Positions 8,937 to 16,010 of a DNA stretch of 18,488 nucleotides are shown here, piece after piece. The stretch comes from SZUA-146 sp963922815. GTDB lineage: Bacteria; Pseudomonadota; Gammaproteobacteria; Steroidobacterales; SZUA-146. Location of the stretch: positions 1 through 18,488 of the forward strand of contig CAWUKD010000065.1 in NCBI GenBank assembly GCA_963922815.1, written 5' to 3'. Every line of letters begins with the position of its first letter. Within the stretch, counting starts at the first letter, position 1. A program made the position numbers and the translations under genes. The notes beneath the pieces were generated by a model. It searched no databases. It saw nothing but the letters and a program-made list of their open reading frames with translations, and was not told the DNA's origin.

Positions 8937-10500
8937 AAAGCACCTGCTCATACTGTTTGGCCGAGGAATCCCAGCTGAATCGTTCGGAGCGCGCGGCGTC
9001 ACACACACCCTTCCAGGCGGCTTCATCCGAAGCTCGTAGCGAGAGCGCATCGCGAACCGCATCAACAAAATTTTCTGCCTGAACCACGGGCGTGCTGCCG
9101 TCAAAGGCGAATCCGTTTTGTCCGTGCCTGATTGTATCTTTCAAACCGCCAACGCTATGCACCACGCACGGCTGCCCTTCACGCATGGCAAACATCTGAC
9201 TGATGCCACAGGGTTCGAACGTGCTCGGCATGAGAAACAGATCTCCGGCCGCATACAGCATGTCGGGCAGTTTATTTACATACCCGTCAAGAAACACAAA
9301 ATTGCTGCGTTGATTGGCTATTCGAGTCAGTGAGCTGCACAGGTCTGGATCACCGTTACCCAGCATGACAAACAGCTCGCCCGGTGAGAGCGTATCCAGT
9401 ATGGCCTCCAGGGCCGTGGCCGACTGCCTGGTTGGGTGCAGGAACAGGCCCATCTTCTGCGGTGTCAGACGCCCTATACTAACCAGCAGCGTTTTTGGCT
9501 TTCGCGTCAGACGCGTTTTGATCTTGCTGAGCGCCAGAAAATGACTTGAGCGCACGTGCTCGGTCAGGCTGATCCAGTATTCGATCGAGGCTTTCATCGT
9601 TTCCCGCAGCGTTTTCCAGCTGGGTTTCTTGCCACGTTTTTTCACTCTGGAATAATCGCAGCCATTGAGAATTCCCGTAAGCCGGTCTTCGCGTGCCGCC
9701 TGCTGCAAGTCGAGTTCCAGCCCCTCACCTCCGTGGAAACCCTGCGCCGGGTCATCCGCTTCAAGTATTTCCAGCGCATAGGTAGGTGATACCGTGTTGA
9801 CATGATCAGCCAGCCGAATGGCGAGTGCCATGGGGTTGACGCAATCGTGATAGCGCGGATCAACAATCTTGTCGTGGTGATAACTCAGCCCGGGAAACCA
9901 GGACTCGAAAGACGACGCGTTGCCAGTGAGAGGACGTATACCCTGCAGCGCAAGATTATGGATGGTGTACACCGTACGGATCGACTGCAGCTCTTCATAG
10001 AGCGGATCGAACGCACGCAGCGCGAGAAACATTGCCGCGTGCCAGTCGTGCAAATGAATCACATCCGGCGTGAGGATACCCTCTTTGACGCAGGCTGCAG
10101 CTGCGGCACAGAAAAAGGCAAATTTGGTGGCATCGGTTGAAAACGGTTCAGCCGCCGGGTCATCACAATAAACGTTGCCCGGGCCCTGCGGCGAGAACCT
10201 TGCGTGCTCCAGCACCAGATGCGAGATTCCCGGCTGTTCGCCTGGAATACGAGACAGGTCTACGGAGAGGGTCTCTCCTCCAAACGGTACGTCTACATGC
10301 GCTACGGCTTCAGCGGCAGGCAAGTCGGAAAACATTCCGTACGACGGCGTCAAAACAGTGACAGACCAGTTACGCGCGGTTAAGGCGACCGGTAAATCGC
10401 GTATTACATCGCCAATTCCGCCAACCTTACCCCCGGGTAGCGCGCCGTTTTCGGCAGCCAGCATTAATATATTTCGTGTGATGATACGAATACTTCCCAT
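8917..10500 (-). CDS. glgA: Glycogen synthase GlgA (ADP-glucose type, GT5)
   Basis: Transfers glucose from ADP-glucose to the end of a growing alpha-1,4-glucan. From ATG 10500 it has 527 residues, longer than the usual 477 or so. Recognisable sites: KVGGIGDVIRDLP (25-37) is the ADP-glucose loop, written KxGGL in E. coli; HLHDWHAAM (149-157); VYTIHNLALQG (177-187); VSPTYALEI (237-245); IGRLTPQK with Arg344 and Lys349; and STFEPCGISQ with catalytic Glu429. The usual NGxD-W stretch after the first Rossmann lobe is replaced near residues 285-335 by a basic, helical-looking segment. The start is uncertain: GTG 10512 in the same frame adds four residues, and neither has a strong ribosome binding site. 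It lies 61 nt downstream of glgC and overlaps glgB. Catalytic residues are present, so it should be active. Confidence 0.93.
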   Translation of the reverse strand: MGSIRIITRNILMLAAENGALPGGKVGGIGDVIRDLPVALTARNWSVTVLTPSYGMFSDLPAAEAVAHVDVPFGGETLSVDLSRIPGEQPGISHLVLEHARFSPQGPGNVYCDDPAAEPFSTDATKFAFFCAAAAACVKEGILTPDVIHLHDWHAAMFLALRAFDPLYEELQSIRTVYTIHNLALQGIRPLTGNASSFESWFPGLSYHHDKIVDPRYHDCVNPMALAIRLADHVNTVSPTYALEILEADDPAQGFHGGEGLELDLQQAAREDRLTGILNGCDYSRVKKRGKKPSWKTLRETMKASIEYWISLTEHVRSSHFLALSKIKTRLTRKPKTLLVSIGRLTPQKMGLFLHPTRQSATALEAILDTLSPGELFVMLGNGDPDLCSSLTRIANQRSNFVFLDGYVNKLPDMLYAAGDLFLMPSTFEPCGISQMFAMREGQPCVVHSVGGLKDTIRHGQNGFAFDGSTPVVQAENFVDAVRDALSLRASDEAAWKGVCDAARSERFSWDSSAKQYEQVLYADHNA

Positions 10501-10561
10501 TGGAATACGCACCGGATCTGCAACGCAAGCAGGCGGCGCATCAAAAATATACGGTCAGGTG

Positions 10562-11881
10562 TTACCGGGTGAAGTGTAGATCCTGCCCCAGCATATCCGA
10601 GGTTACCAACGTAATTCCCCCCTTGCTGACGCGAAAGCCACGCGCGCGATCCGCGTCGTGATCCTCACCAATGACGCTGCCCTCTTCAATTATGGTGCCA
10701 CGATCGATGATGGCTCGCTTTATGCGGCAGTTGCGGCCGATCTGAACATCCGGAAGAATGACCGACTCCTCCACTGTGGTGTAAGACAATACCCTGCAGT
10801 TGGAAAAAAGCAGTGATTTTCTGATGGTAGACCCGGAAATAATGCAGCCACCGGAAACCAGAGAATCTACCGCCTTGCCAACGCGCTCAGGACCATCGAA
10901 AACGAACTTGGCCGGCGGCAGCTGCGCCTGATAGGTAAATATTGGCCAGACTTTATCGTACATATTCAGTTCGGGAGAAACGGACACCAGCTCCATGTTT
11001 GCCTCCCAAAACGCATCGAGCGTACCCACGTCTCGCCAGTACGCCTGCGCACCGGTTTTTACATCCCTGAACGGATAGGCATGAATGCGATACTTTTCAA
11101 TGATCGAAGGAATAATATTTCGGCCAAAATCGTGCTGCGTATCCGACGAGTCAGCGTCCTTGATCACCTGCTCGTAAAGAAACTCGGTGTTGAACACGTA
11201 ATTGCCCATTGAGGCCATGCAAAGGTCGGGTTTCCCGGGTATCGGGGCAGGATTCTCGGGCTTTTCCTCGAATCCAACAACGCGTCCGTCTGAATCCACT
11301 TCCATCACACCCAGCGCCCCGGCGGCTTCCTGAATGGGAACCTCGAGACAGCATACGGTCATGTCCGCTTCAAAATTCTTGTGCGCCACCAGCATGGGAC
11401 CATAGTCCATCTTGTAAACATGATCGCCCGCCAGCACCAGAACGTGTTCGGGACTGTGTGTGCGGATGATGTCAAGATTCTGATAAATGGCATCCGCAGT
11501 GCCGCGGTACCATTCACCGCCCACTCGCTGCGACGCGGGAAGAATTTCAACGAACTCTTTATTCTCGAACTGGGACTTGGCCCAACCATTGACCAGGTGC
11601 CTGATAAGTGAATGAGCCTTATATTGGGTCAGAACACCCATGCGCCGGATTCCGGAGTTGACACAGTTCGACAGCGCGAAGTCAATAATGCGAAATTTGC
11701 CCCCGAAGTACAGCGAAGGTTTGGCTCTCCAGTCCGTGAGTTCGTGGAGTCGTGAGCCCTGACCCCCGGCGAGAATCAGCGCGAGCGTGTCACGGGTCAG
11801 CAGACTGACATTTCGCGCGTTGTCCTGGGCGCGCGCTTCATCGCCATCCTGAGCCGTGTACATACCTGAATCTTCGACCAT
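10562..11881 (-). CDS. glgC: Glucose-1-phosphate adenylyltransferase GlgC
   Basis: Makes ADP-glucose and pyrophosphate from glucose 1-phosphate and ATP, the committed and allosterically controlled step of bacterial glycogen synthesis. It has 439 residues (E. coli about 431). The nucleotide loop LILAGGQGSRL (35-45) is followed by RAKPSLYFGGKFRIIDFALS, which carries the Lys region used by activators in E. coli. GGEWYRGTADA (121-131), catalytic AGDHVYKMDY with Asp153, and the sugar-phosphate site FEEKPENP with Lys207 are all present. The C-terminal third shows the left-handed beta-helix repeat pattern typical of the family. ATG 11881 has a clear AAGGAG nine bases upstream. The gene follows malQ after 120 nt, the widest gap in the cluster, which holds a possible promoter and a leader hairpin, so synthesis genes may have their own control. 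Confidence 0.96.
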   Translation of the reverse strand: MVEDSGMYTAQDGDEARAQDNARNVSLLTRDTLALILAGGQGSRLHELTDWRAKPSLYFGGKFRIIDFALSNCVNSGIRRMGVLTQYKAHSLIRHLVNGWAKSQFENKEFVEILPASQRVGGEWYRGTADAIYQNLDIIRTHSPEHVLVLAGDHVYKMDYGPMLVAHKNFEADMTVCCLEVPIQEAAGALGVMEVDSDGRVVGFEEKPENPAPIPGKPDLCMASMGNYVFNTEFLYEQVIKDADSSDTQHDFGRNIIPSIIEKYRIHAYPFRDVKTGAQAYWRDVGTLDAFWEANMELVSVSPELNMYDKVWPIFTYQAQLPPAKFVFDGPERVGKAVDSLVSGGCIISGSTIRKSLLFSNCRVLSYTTVEESVILPDVQIGRNCRIKRAIIDRGTIIEEGSVIGEDHDADRARGFRVSKGGITLVTSDMLGQDLHFTR

Positions 11882-11907
11882 TGTGTTGTTCTCCTTAGAA
11901 GGTGACC

Positions 11908-11927
11908 CCTGACCGTTCGAACTCAGG
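11908..11927 (-). promoter_or_regulatory. Small leader hairpin just upstream of the glgC ribosome binding site
   Basis: CCTGA at 11908-11912 pairs with TCAGG at 11923-11927, and the palindrome GTTCGAAC at 11915-11922 lies inside, giving a stacked stem with a small bulge. It sits about 12 nt upstream of the glgC AAGGAG (11891-11896) on the transcribed strand. In E. coli the glgC leader is a CsrA target, so RNA-level control here is conceivable. The stem is short and may have no function. Confidence 0.25.
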
Positions 11928-11956
11928 ATAAACTGCAGAGTGTTGGTGATTGTCCC

Positions 11957-11984
11957 AGCTTATGACGATTTTCAGTTATGTCAA
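11957..11984 (-). promoter_or_regulatory. Candidate glgC promoter
   Basis: A perfect TTGACA occurs on the minus strand at 11984-11979, in the gap between malQ and glgC. The -10 is poor: CATAAG at 14-nt spacing or TAAGCT at 16-nt spacing. It is placed well, about 80-100 nt before the glgC start. Called on the -35 and position alone. Confidence 0.3.
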
Positions 11985-12001
11985 TAGCCAGGAGCTCTCC
12001 C

Positions 12002-13627
12002 TCAATTGCCCTCAGGTTCGCTGGCCGATCCGGCCCGGCCCGAAGCCGCAATCCACTCTCGTAAATTCGTTGCAAATTTACCGCAGCGCAAGGTGTCGAG
12101 GTCAGGCAGGCGCCAGCACCAGTTTTTGTCCGTTGTGCCCGGAGTATTCATTCGTGAATCTGAGTCAAGACCGAGAAGGTCCTGCACCGGAATCATGCAG
12201 AGTCTCGCGCTGGACGCGAGCGCAAACCTGATCATATCCAGATGAATGGACTCGGCCTTGCCGCCAATGTTGGCCAGTACGATCGCCTTCCTGCGAGCCA
12301 GTTCGTCACCAGAGGCGCCCTCAGCCAGGCCGTTTCTGAACCAGCCTACCGTCGTGTCGTTGTCATGGGTGCCCGTATAGCATACGGAGTTATGAATTAT
12401 CGAGTCTGGATTGAAGTGCTCATCGTCCACCATAAACTGCAGCACTTTCATGCCGGGAAAATTCCATCGGGAAAGGAACGCTCTGACTTCGTCCGTGATT
12501 ATCCCCAGATCCTCCGCGATAAGCGGAAGCTCACCTAACTCATTTTTCAATACCCGAAACAGGTCATCGGCTGGCCCTTGCCGCCATTTACCGTCCCGCG
12601 CCGTTTCCGCATCAGACGGAACCGCCCAATAGGACTCAAAGCCGCGAAAGTGATCGAGCCGAATCATGTCTACCTGACGAAACGCCGTTCGAATACGATC
12701 AACCCACCAGGTGTAACCGTCGCGGGCATGATACTGCCAATCGTAAACAGGATTGCCCCAGAGCTGACCGTCGGCACTAAAATAATCCGGAGGGACACCG
12801 GCAACGCAGGTTGGATTGCCTTCGCTGTCAATTTCCAATAGCTCCGGACCAACCCAGGCATCGGCGCTGTCCAGTGCGATATAGATCGGCACATCCCCCA
12901 TCAGGGAAATTCTGTTTTCGCGTGCAACCTGACGCAGTTCGAGCCACTGGCTGTGGAACCAGAACTGCTGGACTTTATAATTGTGAATCGCGGCCGCGGC
13001 TGATTCGTCAAGGGATCGCAACGCGTTGCTGTCACGACGAACGTATTGTGGCGCCCACCGGGGCCAGGCCTTTTCGTCATGCATCAGCTTTAACACGCGA
13101 AACTGCGCGTACGAATGAAGCCAGCTTGAATCGTGCTGCGCTACGAATTGCTCAAAGGACTGGCGTTGAGACGTCGACGCACGTTCCGAAAAACGCCCGG
13201 CCGCCGTGTCCAGAAGCCTGGTTTTCAGCGGGATCAGTGCGGCATAGTGGGTTTGGTCTTTTGGTAACGCGGACAACTCTCGGGTTTCCTGCTCATCGAC
13301 GAACCCGTCTCTGATCAGCGAATCAATGCCTATCAGCATTTCGCTTCCGGCAAAAATTGACAGCGGCTGATACGGGGAATTGCCATACCCTACGGGACCC
13401 AACGGGAGAAACTGCCACACTCGCAGATCCATCGCGCTCATCATCTGAATGAACTCATGCGCTACAAGCCCGATATCGCCAATGCCGAATGGGCTGGGCA
13501 AACTGCTGATATGTAGCCAGGCACCAGCTTGCCGGTCGACAGGAAGACTCACAGCGATATCTGCCGGCCCGGACAACTGGTCAATGACGCCTGACCTTTG
13601 TTTGTCTCGGGCTGACTCGATAACCAT
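12002..13627 (-). CDS. malQ: 4-alpha-glucanotransferase MalQ (amylomaltase, GH77)
   Basis: Disproportionates malto-oligosaccharides by moving glucan segments between acceptors and releasing glucose, so short products of GlgX and GlgP are rebuilt into phosphorylase substrates. I start it at ATG 13627 (MVIESARDK), 541 residues, preceded by GGAGGGG at 13645-13639 with somewhat long spacing. A TTG at 13678 adds 17 residues but has no ribosome binding site. From the ATG: AGAWLHISSLPSPFGIGDIG (34-53) and GPVGYGNSPYQPLS (77-90) are family hallmarks; IRLDHFRGFESYW carries nucleophile Asp325, LIAEDLG acid/base Glu372, and TGTHDNDTT Asp422. The length fits the short bacterial MalQ type of about 500-550 rather than the roughly 690-residue enteric form. 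It is the first gene of the cluster and borders the divergent control region. Confidence 0.93.
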   Translation of the reverse strand: MVIESARDKQRSGVIDQLSGPADIAVSLPVDRQAGAWLHISSLPSPFGIGDIGLVAHEFIQMMSAMDLRVWQFLPLGPVGYGNSPYQPLSIFAGSEMLIGIDSLIRDGFVDEQETRELSALPKDQTHYAALIPLKTRLLDTAAGRFSERASTSQRQSFEQFVAQHDSSWLHSYAQFRVLKLMHDEKAWPRWAPQYVRRDSNALRSLDESAAAAIHNYKVQQFWFHSQWLELRQVARENRISLMGDVPIYIALDSADAWVGPELLEIDSEGNPTCVAGVPPDYFSADGQLWGNPVYDWQYHARDGYTWWVDRIRTAFRQVDMIRLDHFRGFESYWAVPSDAETARDGKWRQGPADDLFRVLKNELGELPLIAEDLGIITDEVRAFLSRWNFPGMKVLQFMVDDEHFNPDSIIHNSVCYTGTHDNDTTVGWFRNGLAEGASGDELARRKAIVLANIGGKAESIHLDMIRFALASSARLCMIPVQDLLGLDSDSRMNTPGTTDKNWCWRLPDLDTLRCGKFATNLREWIAASGRAGSASEPEGN

Positions 13628-13794
13628 ATCACCGCTAGCCCCTCCGTCGACTGAAAACGCGTGGTGCACGCAGGCCAAACCGGGGAACCGGTCATAGTGA
13701 TCAATCGCTCATGAGGAACAGAGTCGTAGCCAGTAATTGTCATTTACGGAGCATCTTCCGAGTGCTTAGTGAAACCAGGAGTCCCGGGCAGTCC

Positions 13795-13809
13795 CGTTGT
13801 AGTACAACG
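13795..13809. promoter_or_regulatory. 15-bp perfect palindrome upstream of malQ, FadR-type operator pattern
   Basis: CGTTGTA-G-TACAACG is perfectly symmetric around one central base. Its core TTGTAGTACAA fits TnGTnnnACnA, the consensus described for the FadR subfamily of GntR regulators. It lies about 170-180 nt upstream of the malQ ATG. An FCD/FadR-type regulator is encoded at 1217-1891 beyond the other end of the cluster, so it is a natural candidate to bind here. Operators of other families, such as LacI or TetR types, can also be palindromic, so the match is suggestive only. Confidence 0.45.
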
Positions 13810-13819
13810 CTGGCAGGAA

Positions 13820-13831
13820 TCTTCGCGAAGA
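13820..13831. repeat. 12-bp perfect palindrome TCTTCGCGAAGA
   Basis: A perfect even palindrome centred on CGCG, starting 11 nt beyond the 15-bp palindrome at 13795-13809. Centre-to-centre spacing is about 23.5 bp, a little over two helical turns, so proteins bound at both would lie near the same face. It could instead be a second operator for an unrelated protein, or chance. Confidence 0.3.
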
Positions 13832-13943
13832 CTGTTTTCTAACAAGAAACGTCCCCATTAGCAATCGACTGGTCTACCCTTTAATGGTGACAGGAAGCGA
13901 TTCCCCGATATGCCGCCTCAGGGCCTGTGAATCTCCGCCACCG

Positions 13944-13969
13944 ATTACCTGCAAGTGCGAATAGGTAAT
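13944..13969. repeat. Inverted repeat ATTACCT / AGGTAAT
   Basis: Two perfect 7-bp arms (13944-13950 and 13963-13969) are separated by 12 nt, about 70 nt before the small rightward gene. They may be a binding site for a protein that contacts two successive major grooves, or a small hairpin in a leader RNA. No known operator was recognised. Confidence 0.25.
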
Positions 13970-14037
13970 AGTCCTTATGGGATTCCCGGCCGGCTGCCCC
14001 TATGGTAAACATTGGACTGATACCGGGTGTTTTTGAC

Positions 14038-14325
14038 ATGAGTTTCCTTGGCGACGAAAAAGAGCGGGTACTGAAAAAGATTCATGAGCTTAACGAGCGG
14101 ATTGAGGCTTCCCGCGAGTCTTTGAGCAAAGAGCTCTCCAATTCACTGGCCGAAGCCGATCGTGATTTCGGCTACTTTCGCCAAAACCAGCCTCATGATG
14201 AACAAGAGCTGGCGAACATTTCCGAGCGTATGCAGCTGAGGGCCGCACGTTTCGAATCAGAGCACCCAAAGCTCAGCGCTGTGTTCAGGGAGGTATCCGA
14301 GCTATTAAGAGGTATGGGCGTTTAG
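14038..14325 (+). CDS. Small helical protein, DUF4404-like
   Basis: A 95-residue acidic protein from ATG 14038 (MSFLGDEKER), or 107 residues if the in-frame ATG at 14002 is used. A GGGTG about ten bases before 14038 and the amphipathic start favour the shorter form, though neither ribosome binding site is strong. Residues about 4-45 have a heptad-like pattern expected of a coiled coil. The end, with FESEHPKLSAVFREVSELLRGMGV split over residues 72-95, resembles the C-terminal signature of DUF4404 proteins of gammaproteobacteria, where an FExEHP segment is followed by a helix ending in a Gly-Met/Leu-Gly turn. That family has no assigned function, and I assign it from memory with moderate confidence. 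It is transcribed away from malQ and converges on the cation transporter gene. Confidence 0.7.
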   Translation: MSFLGDEKERVLKKIHELNERIEASRESLSKELSNSLAEADRDFGYFRQNQPHDEQELANISERMQLRAARFESEHPKLSAVFREVSELLRGMGV

Positions 14326-14353
14326 ATCTGACGCTACTACGCGGGCATCTGTC

Positions 14354-14396
14354 TCGCATTTGCGTCCCGTGTTAACAGACGAAATGACGCAACGAG
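14354..14396. terminator. Inverted repeat between convergent genes, possible bidirectional terminator
   Basis: TTGCGTC (14360-14366) and GACGCAA (14386-14392) form a 7-bp stem; CTCG and CGAG outside them can extend it with unpaired bases. It lies between the stops of the DUF4404-like gene and the transporter gene, where a two-way terminator would be useful. There is no T-run on either side, so this is weak. Confidence 0.25.
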
Positions 14397-14413
14397 CCTC
14401 ATGCCATACAGAA

Positions 14414-15304
14414 TCAGGGCTGACCGTGCATTTCAGAAGGCTCCAGATGCACCGTAACGTCCTGCACACTGTATTTCTCGTGTAACAGCAGCTCAATTTC
14501 ATCGGCGATATGGTGGCCGTCAATCGTGCTCAGCGCGGAATCTACCGTAACAACAATATCGACGGCCCGAACGCTGCCTTTCCAGCGCGAACGCACGCGT
14601 CTGACCGAATGCACTCCTTCTATGGCAGCAACGCATTGCGACACGCTTTCTGCATCCACCGAGCGCTCGTCCGTAAGCGCCGGAATTACCCGCCTGTAGA
14701 GTCCAATGGCCAGGTACAACACCACAACGGCCACGCCTGCGGCACACAATTGATCCACCCAGACATGTCCGAGCGCTGATAGCTGCCACCCTGCGATTAC
14801 GACCAGGGTAATTAACACATCAGATAACGTATGACTCGCATCGGCGTACAGGATATCCGAATCCAGACGCTTCGCCTGCCGCCGCTGCCAGACCGTTATT
14901 CCGATGTTGATGACAAGTACGGCGACCATGCCGGCAATGGCCAATGGATGTGTGTCAACATCACTCGGCTCTCGTCGAATCATGTGGAGCAGTAATTCGA
15001 TCGCCATAACGGCCAGAAGGGTCGCCAGAAAAAAGACCGCCAATGACTCGAATTTTCGATGCCCGTAGGGGTGCTCTGAATCCGGAGGAGCAGCACTGGC
15101 CCTGGTGACAAACCAGGCAAGTACGTTGTTGGAAACGTCCGTCACGGAGTGAACCGCATCGGCCAGAATGGCTAAAGAGCCCGTCCACAGACCAACAGCA
15201 AGTTTGATTACAAGCACGAAAACATTGGCAAGGCCTTCGATAACGAGCGCTCGCCTGACAAGATAGTCACGCTCCTTGTTTTCGTATTCGCGAAATTGAG
15301 TCAT
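14414..15304 (-). CDS. Cation diffusion facilitator family transporter, zinc-type metal site
   Basis: A 296-residue inner-membrane metal/proton antiporter (E. coli FieF is 300). From ATG 15304, six membrane segments are visible at about 17-37, 45-65, 87-108, 121-140, 157-175 and 181-203, followed by a cytoplasmic domain of about 90 residues. The transport site reads ADAVHSVTD in helix 2 (His52, Asp56) and ADASHTLSD in helix 5 (His158, Asp162). This is an HD-HD quartet, which in the family favours zinc; FieF itself has DD-HD. The HPYGHRKFE loop (78-86) is the conserved second-site motif. The frame remains open to a TTG at 15328, but the ATG is the more usual start. The DksA-like gene ends 42 nt upstream on the same strand, so the two are likely co-transcribed. 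Export of zinc, or iron as an alternative, is inferred from residues only. Confidence 0.9.
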   Translation of the reverse strand: MTQFREYENKERDYLVRRALVIEGLANVFVLVIKLAVGLWTGSLAILADAVHSVTDVSNNVLAWFVTRASAAPPDSEHPYGHRKFESLAVFFLATLLAVMAIELLLHMIRREPSDVDTHPLAIAGMVAVLVINIGITVWQRRQAKRLDSDILYADASHTLSDVLITLVVIAGWQLSALGHVWVDQLCAAGVAVVVLYLAIGLYRRVIPALTDERSVDAESVSQCVAAIEGVHSVRRVRSRWKGSVRAVDIVVTVDSALSTIDGHHIADEIELLLHEKYSVQDVTVHLEPSEMHGQP

Positions 15305-15346
15305 AAGCCGTTTACTCAGGCGCGGCAAGACTTGCCGGAATAATCG

Positions 15347-15724
15347 TCAGGCCGACCTGCTCTGGGCACAGGGCGTGCAATAAACGGTCTGCGGATAGGC
15401 TCTGAGGCGACCTTCCACAATTTCATCACCGCATTCTTCGCAGATTCCATACTGTCCGTTGTCCAGACGATCAAGCGCATGCCTGACCGCCTGAATTTGC
15501 TCATGAGCATCGTCCGATAGCGCATTGAGCACCTCCGAATTCTCAAGCTGCACGGCGCGCTCTTTACTGTCGGAATTCAGTCCGCTCCGTACATCTTTGC
15601 GAATGGCCGTTTCCCTGCCTTGCAGCACGGCCAGCGAGTCACTCAGCGTACGTCGAAAGAAGTCCACATCAAGCCTGGATTGTGCGTTACCGGCGTTAGC
15701 CTGGTCGCGGTCACTTGTAGTCAT
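15347..15724 (-). CDS. DksA/TraR-type C4 zinc-finger protein
   Basis: A 125-residue member of the DksA/TraR family, which reaches into the secondary channel of RNA polymerase. ATG 15724 is chosen because AGGA lies six bases upstream; the frame is open to 15826, but the longer form adds an arginine-rich, non-family stretch. Residues about 20-90 form the paired-helix coiled coil and residues 95-119 the zinc finger: CEEC (Cys95, Cys98), 17 residues, CTPC (Cys116, Cys119). All four cysteines are present, as in DksA rather than in the cysteine-poor zinc-independent paralogues. At the coiled-coil tip, where DksA has Asp-x-Ala, this protein has Glu55-Arg-Ala57. DksA itself is about 150 residues, so this is more likely a YbiI-like or other paralogue than the main DksA. 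It shares a strand with the zinc-type transporter 42 nt downstream. Confidence 0.88.
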   Translation of the reverse strand: MTTSDRDQANAGNAQSRLDVDFFRRTLSDSLAVLQGRETAIRKDVRSGLNSDSKERAVQLENSEVLNALSDDAHEQIQAVRHALDRLDNGQYGICEECGDEIVEGRLRAYPQTVYCTPCAQSRSA

Positions 15725-16010
15725 GGTATGTCCTGTTGTCAGTATTGCCGGGCGGCATGCCTGAGCTCGCCATGCGGCACCCGTGCCCTGAGTAGTGAAG
15801 CGGCGCCTCTCCTCCTCGACAAGCATGCGCTGTCTGCCTGCGATCAGACATTGGTTATTTCCGCAATCTTATTCGGTTTTACGCAGTTATACGACACATG
15901 GCTGCGGTCAGCACTCGACAAATGCGATATGTACGCATGGTTCTTGGTCAAAAAGTTGCCTAGCGTGGGGTAAGGAAGCTTGAGCAAACCCTGATTACAG
16001 GAGACGCAAT
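15725..16010. other. Divergent spacer between the zinc-finger gene and cytochrome gene
   Basis: No gene is convincing in this 286-nt stretch. It should contain outward promoters for both neighbours, but I see no strong boxes. A 5-bp inverted repeat, ATGCG (15922-15926) with CGCAT (15934-15938), lies about 75-90 nt before the cytochrome start and could be a weak operator. Confidence 0.35.

Larger units (their letters stand above)
13628..14037. other. Divergent control region between malQ and the DUF4404-like gene
   Basis: About 400 nt with no convincing gene on either strand. It must hold the promoters for the leftward malQ-glg cluster and for the rightward small gene. No strong -35/-10 pair stands out on either strand. 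It contains three inverted repeats that I list separately (13795-13809, 13820-13831 and 13944-13969) and a tandem AGTCCCG pair near 13780-13796. The concentration of symmetric sequence suggests protein binding sites. Confidence 0.4.

Noticed and set aside
8937..9104. N-terminal extension of glgB up to position 9104
   Set aside because: The extra 56 codons lie wholly inside glgA, show no family similarity, and the ATG at 8936 gives the expected GlgB length.
12811..13314. A 167-codon plus-strand frame antisense to malQ
   Set aside because: Arginine- and threonine-rich shadow of a conserved GH77 gene, with no ribosome binding site.
13628..13678. TTG start of malQ at 13678
   Set aside because: No ribosome binding site and a rare start codon; the ATG at 13627 has GGAGGGG upstream and retains all conserved MalQ sequence.
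15725..15826. Longer form of the DksA-like protein
   Set aside because: The added residues are arginine-rich and unlike the family; the ATG at 15724 has a good AGGA.
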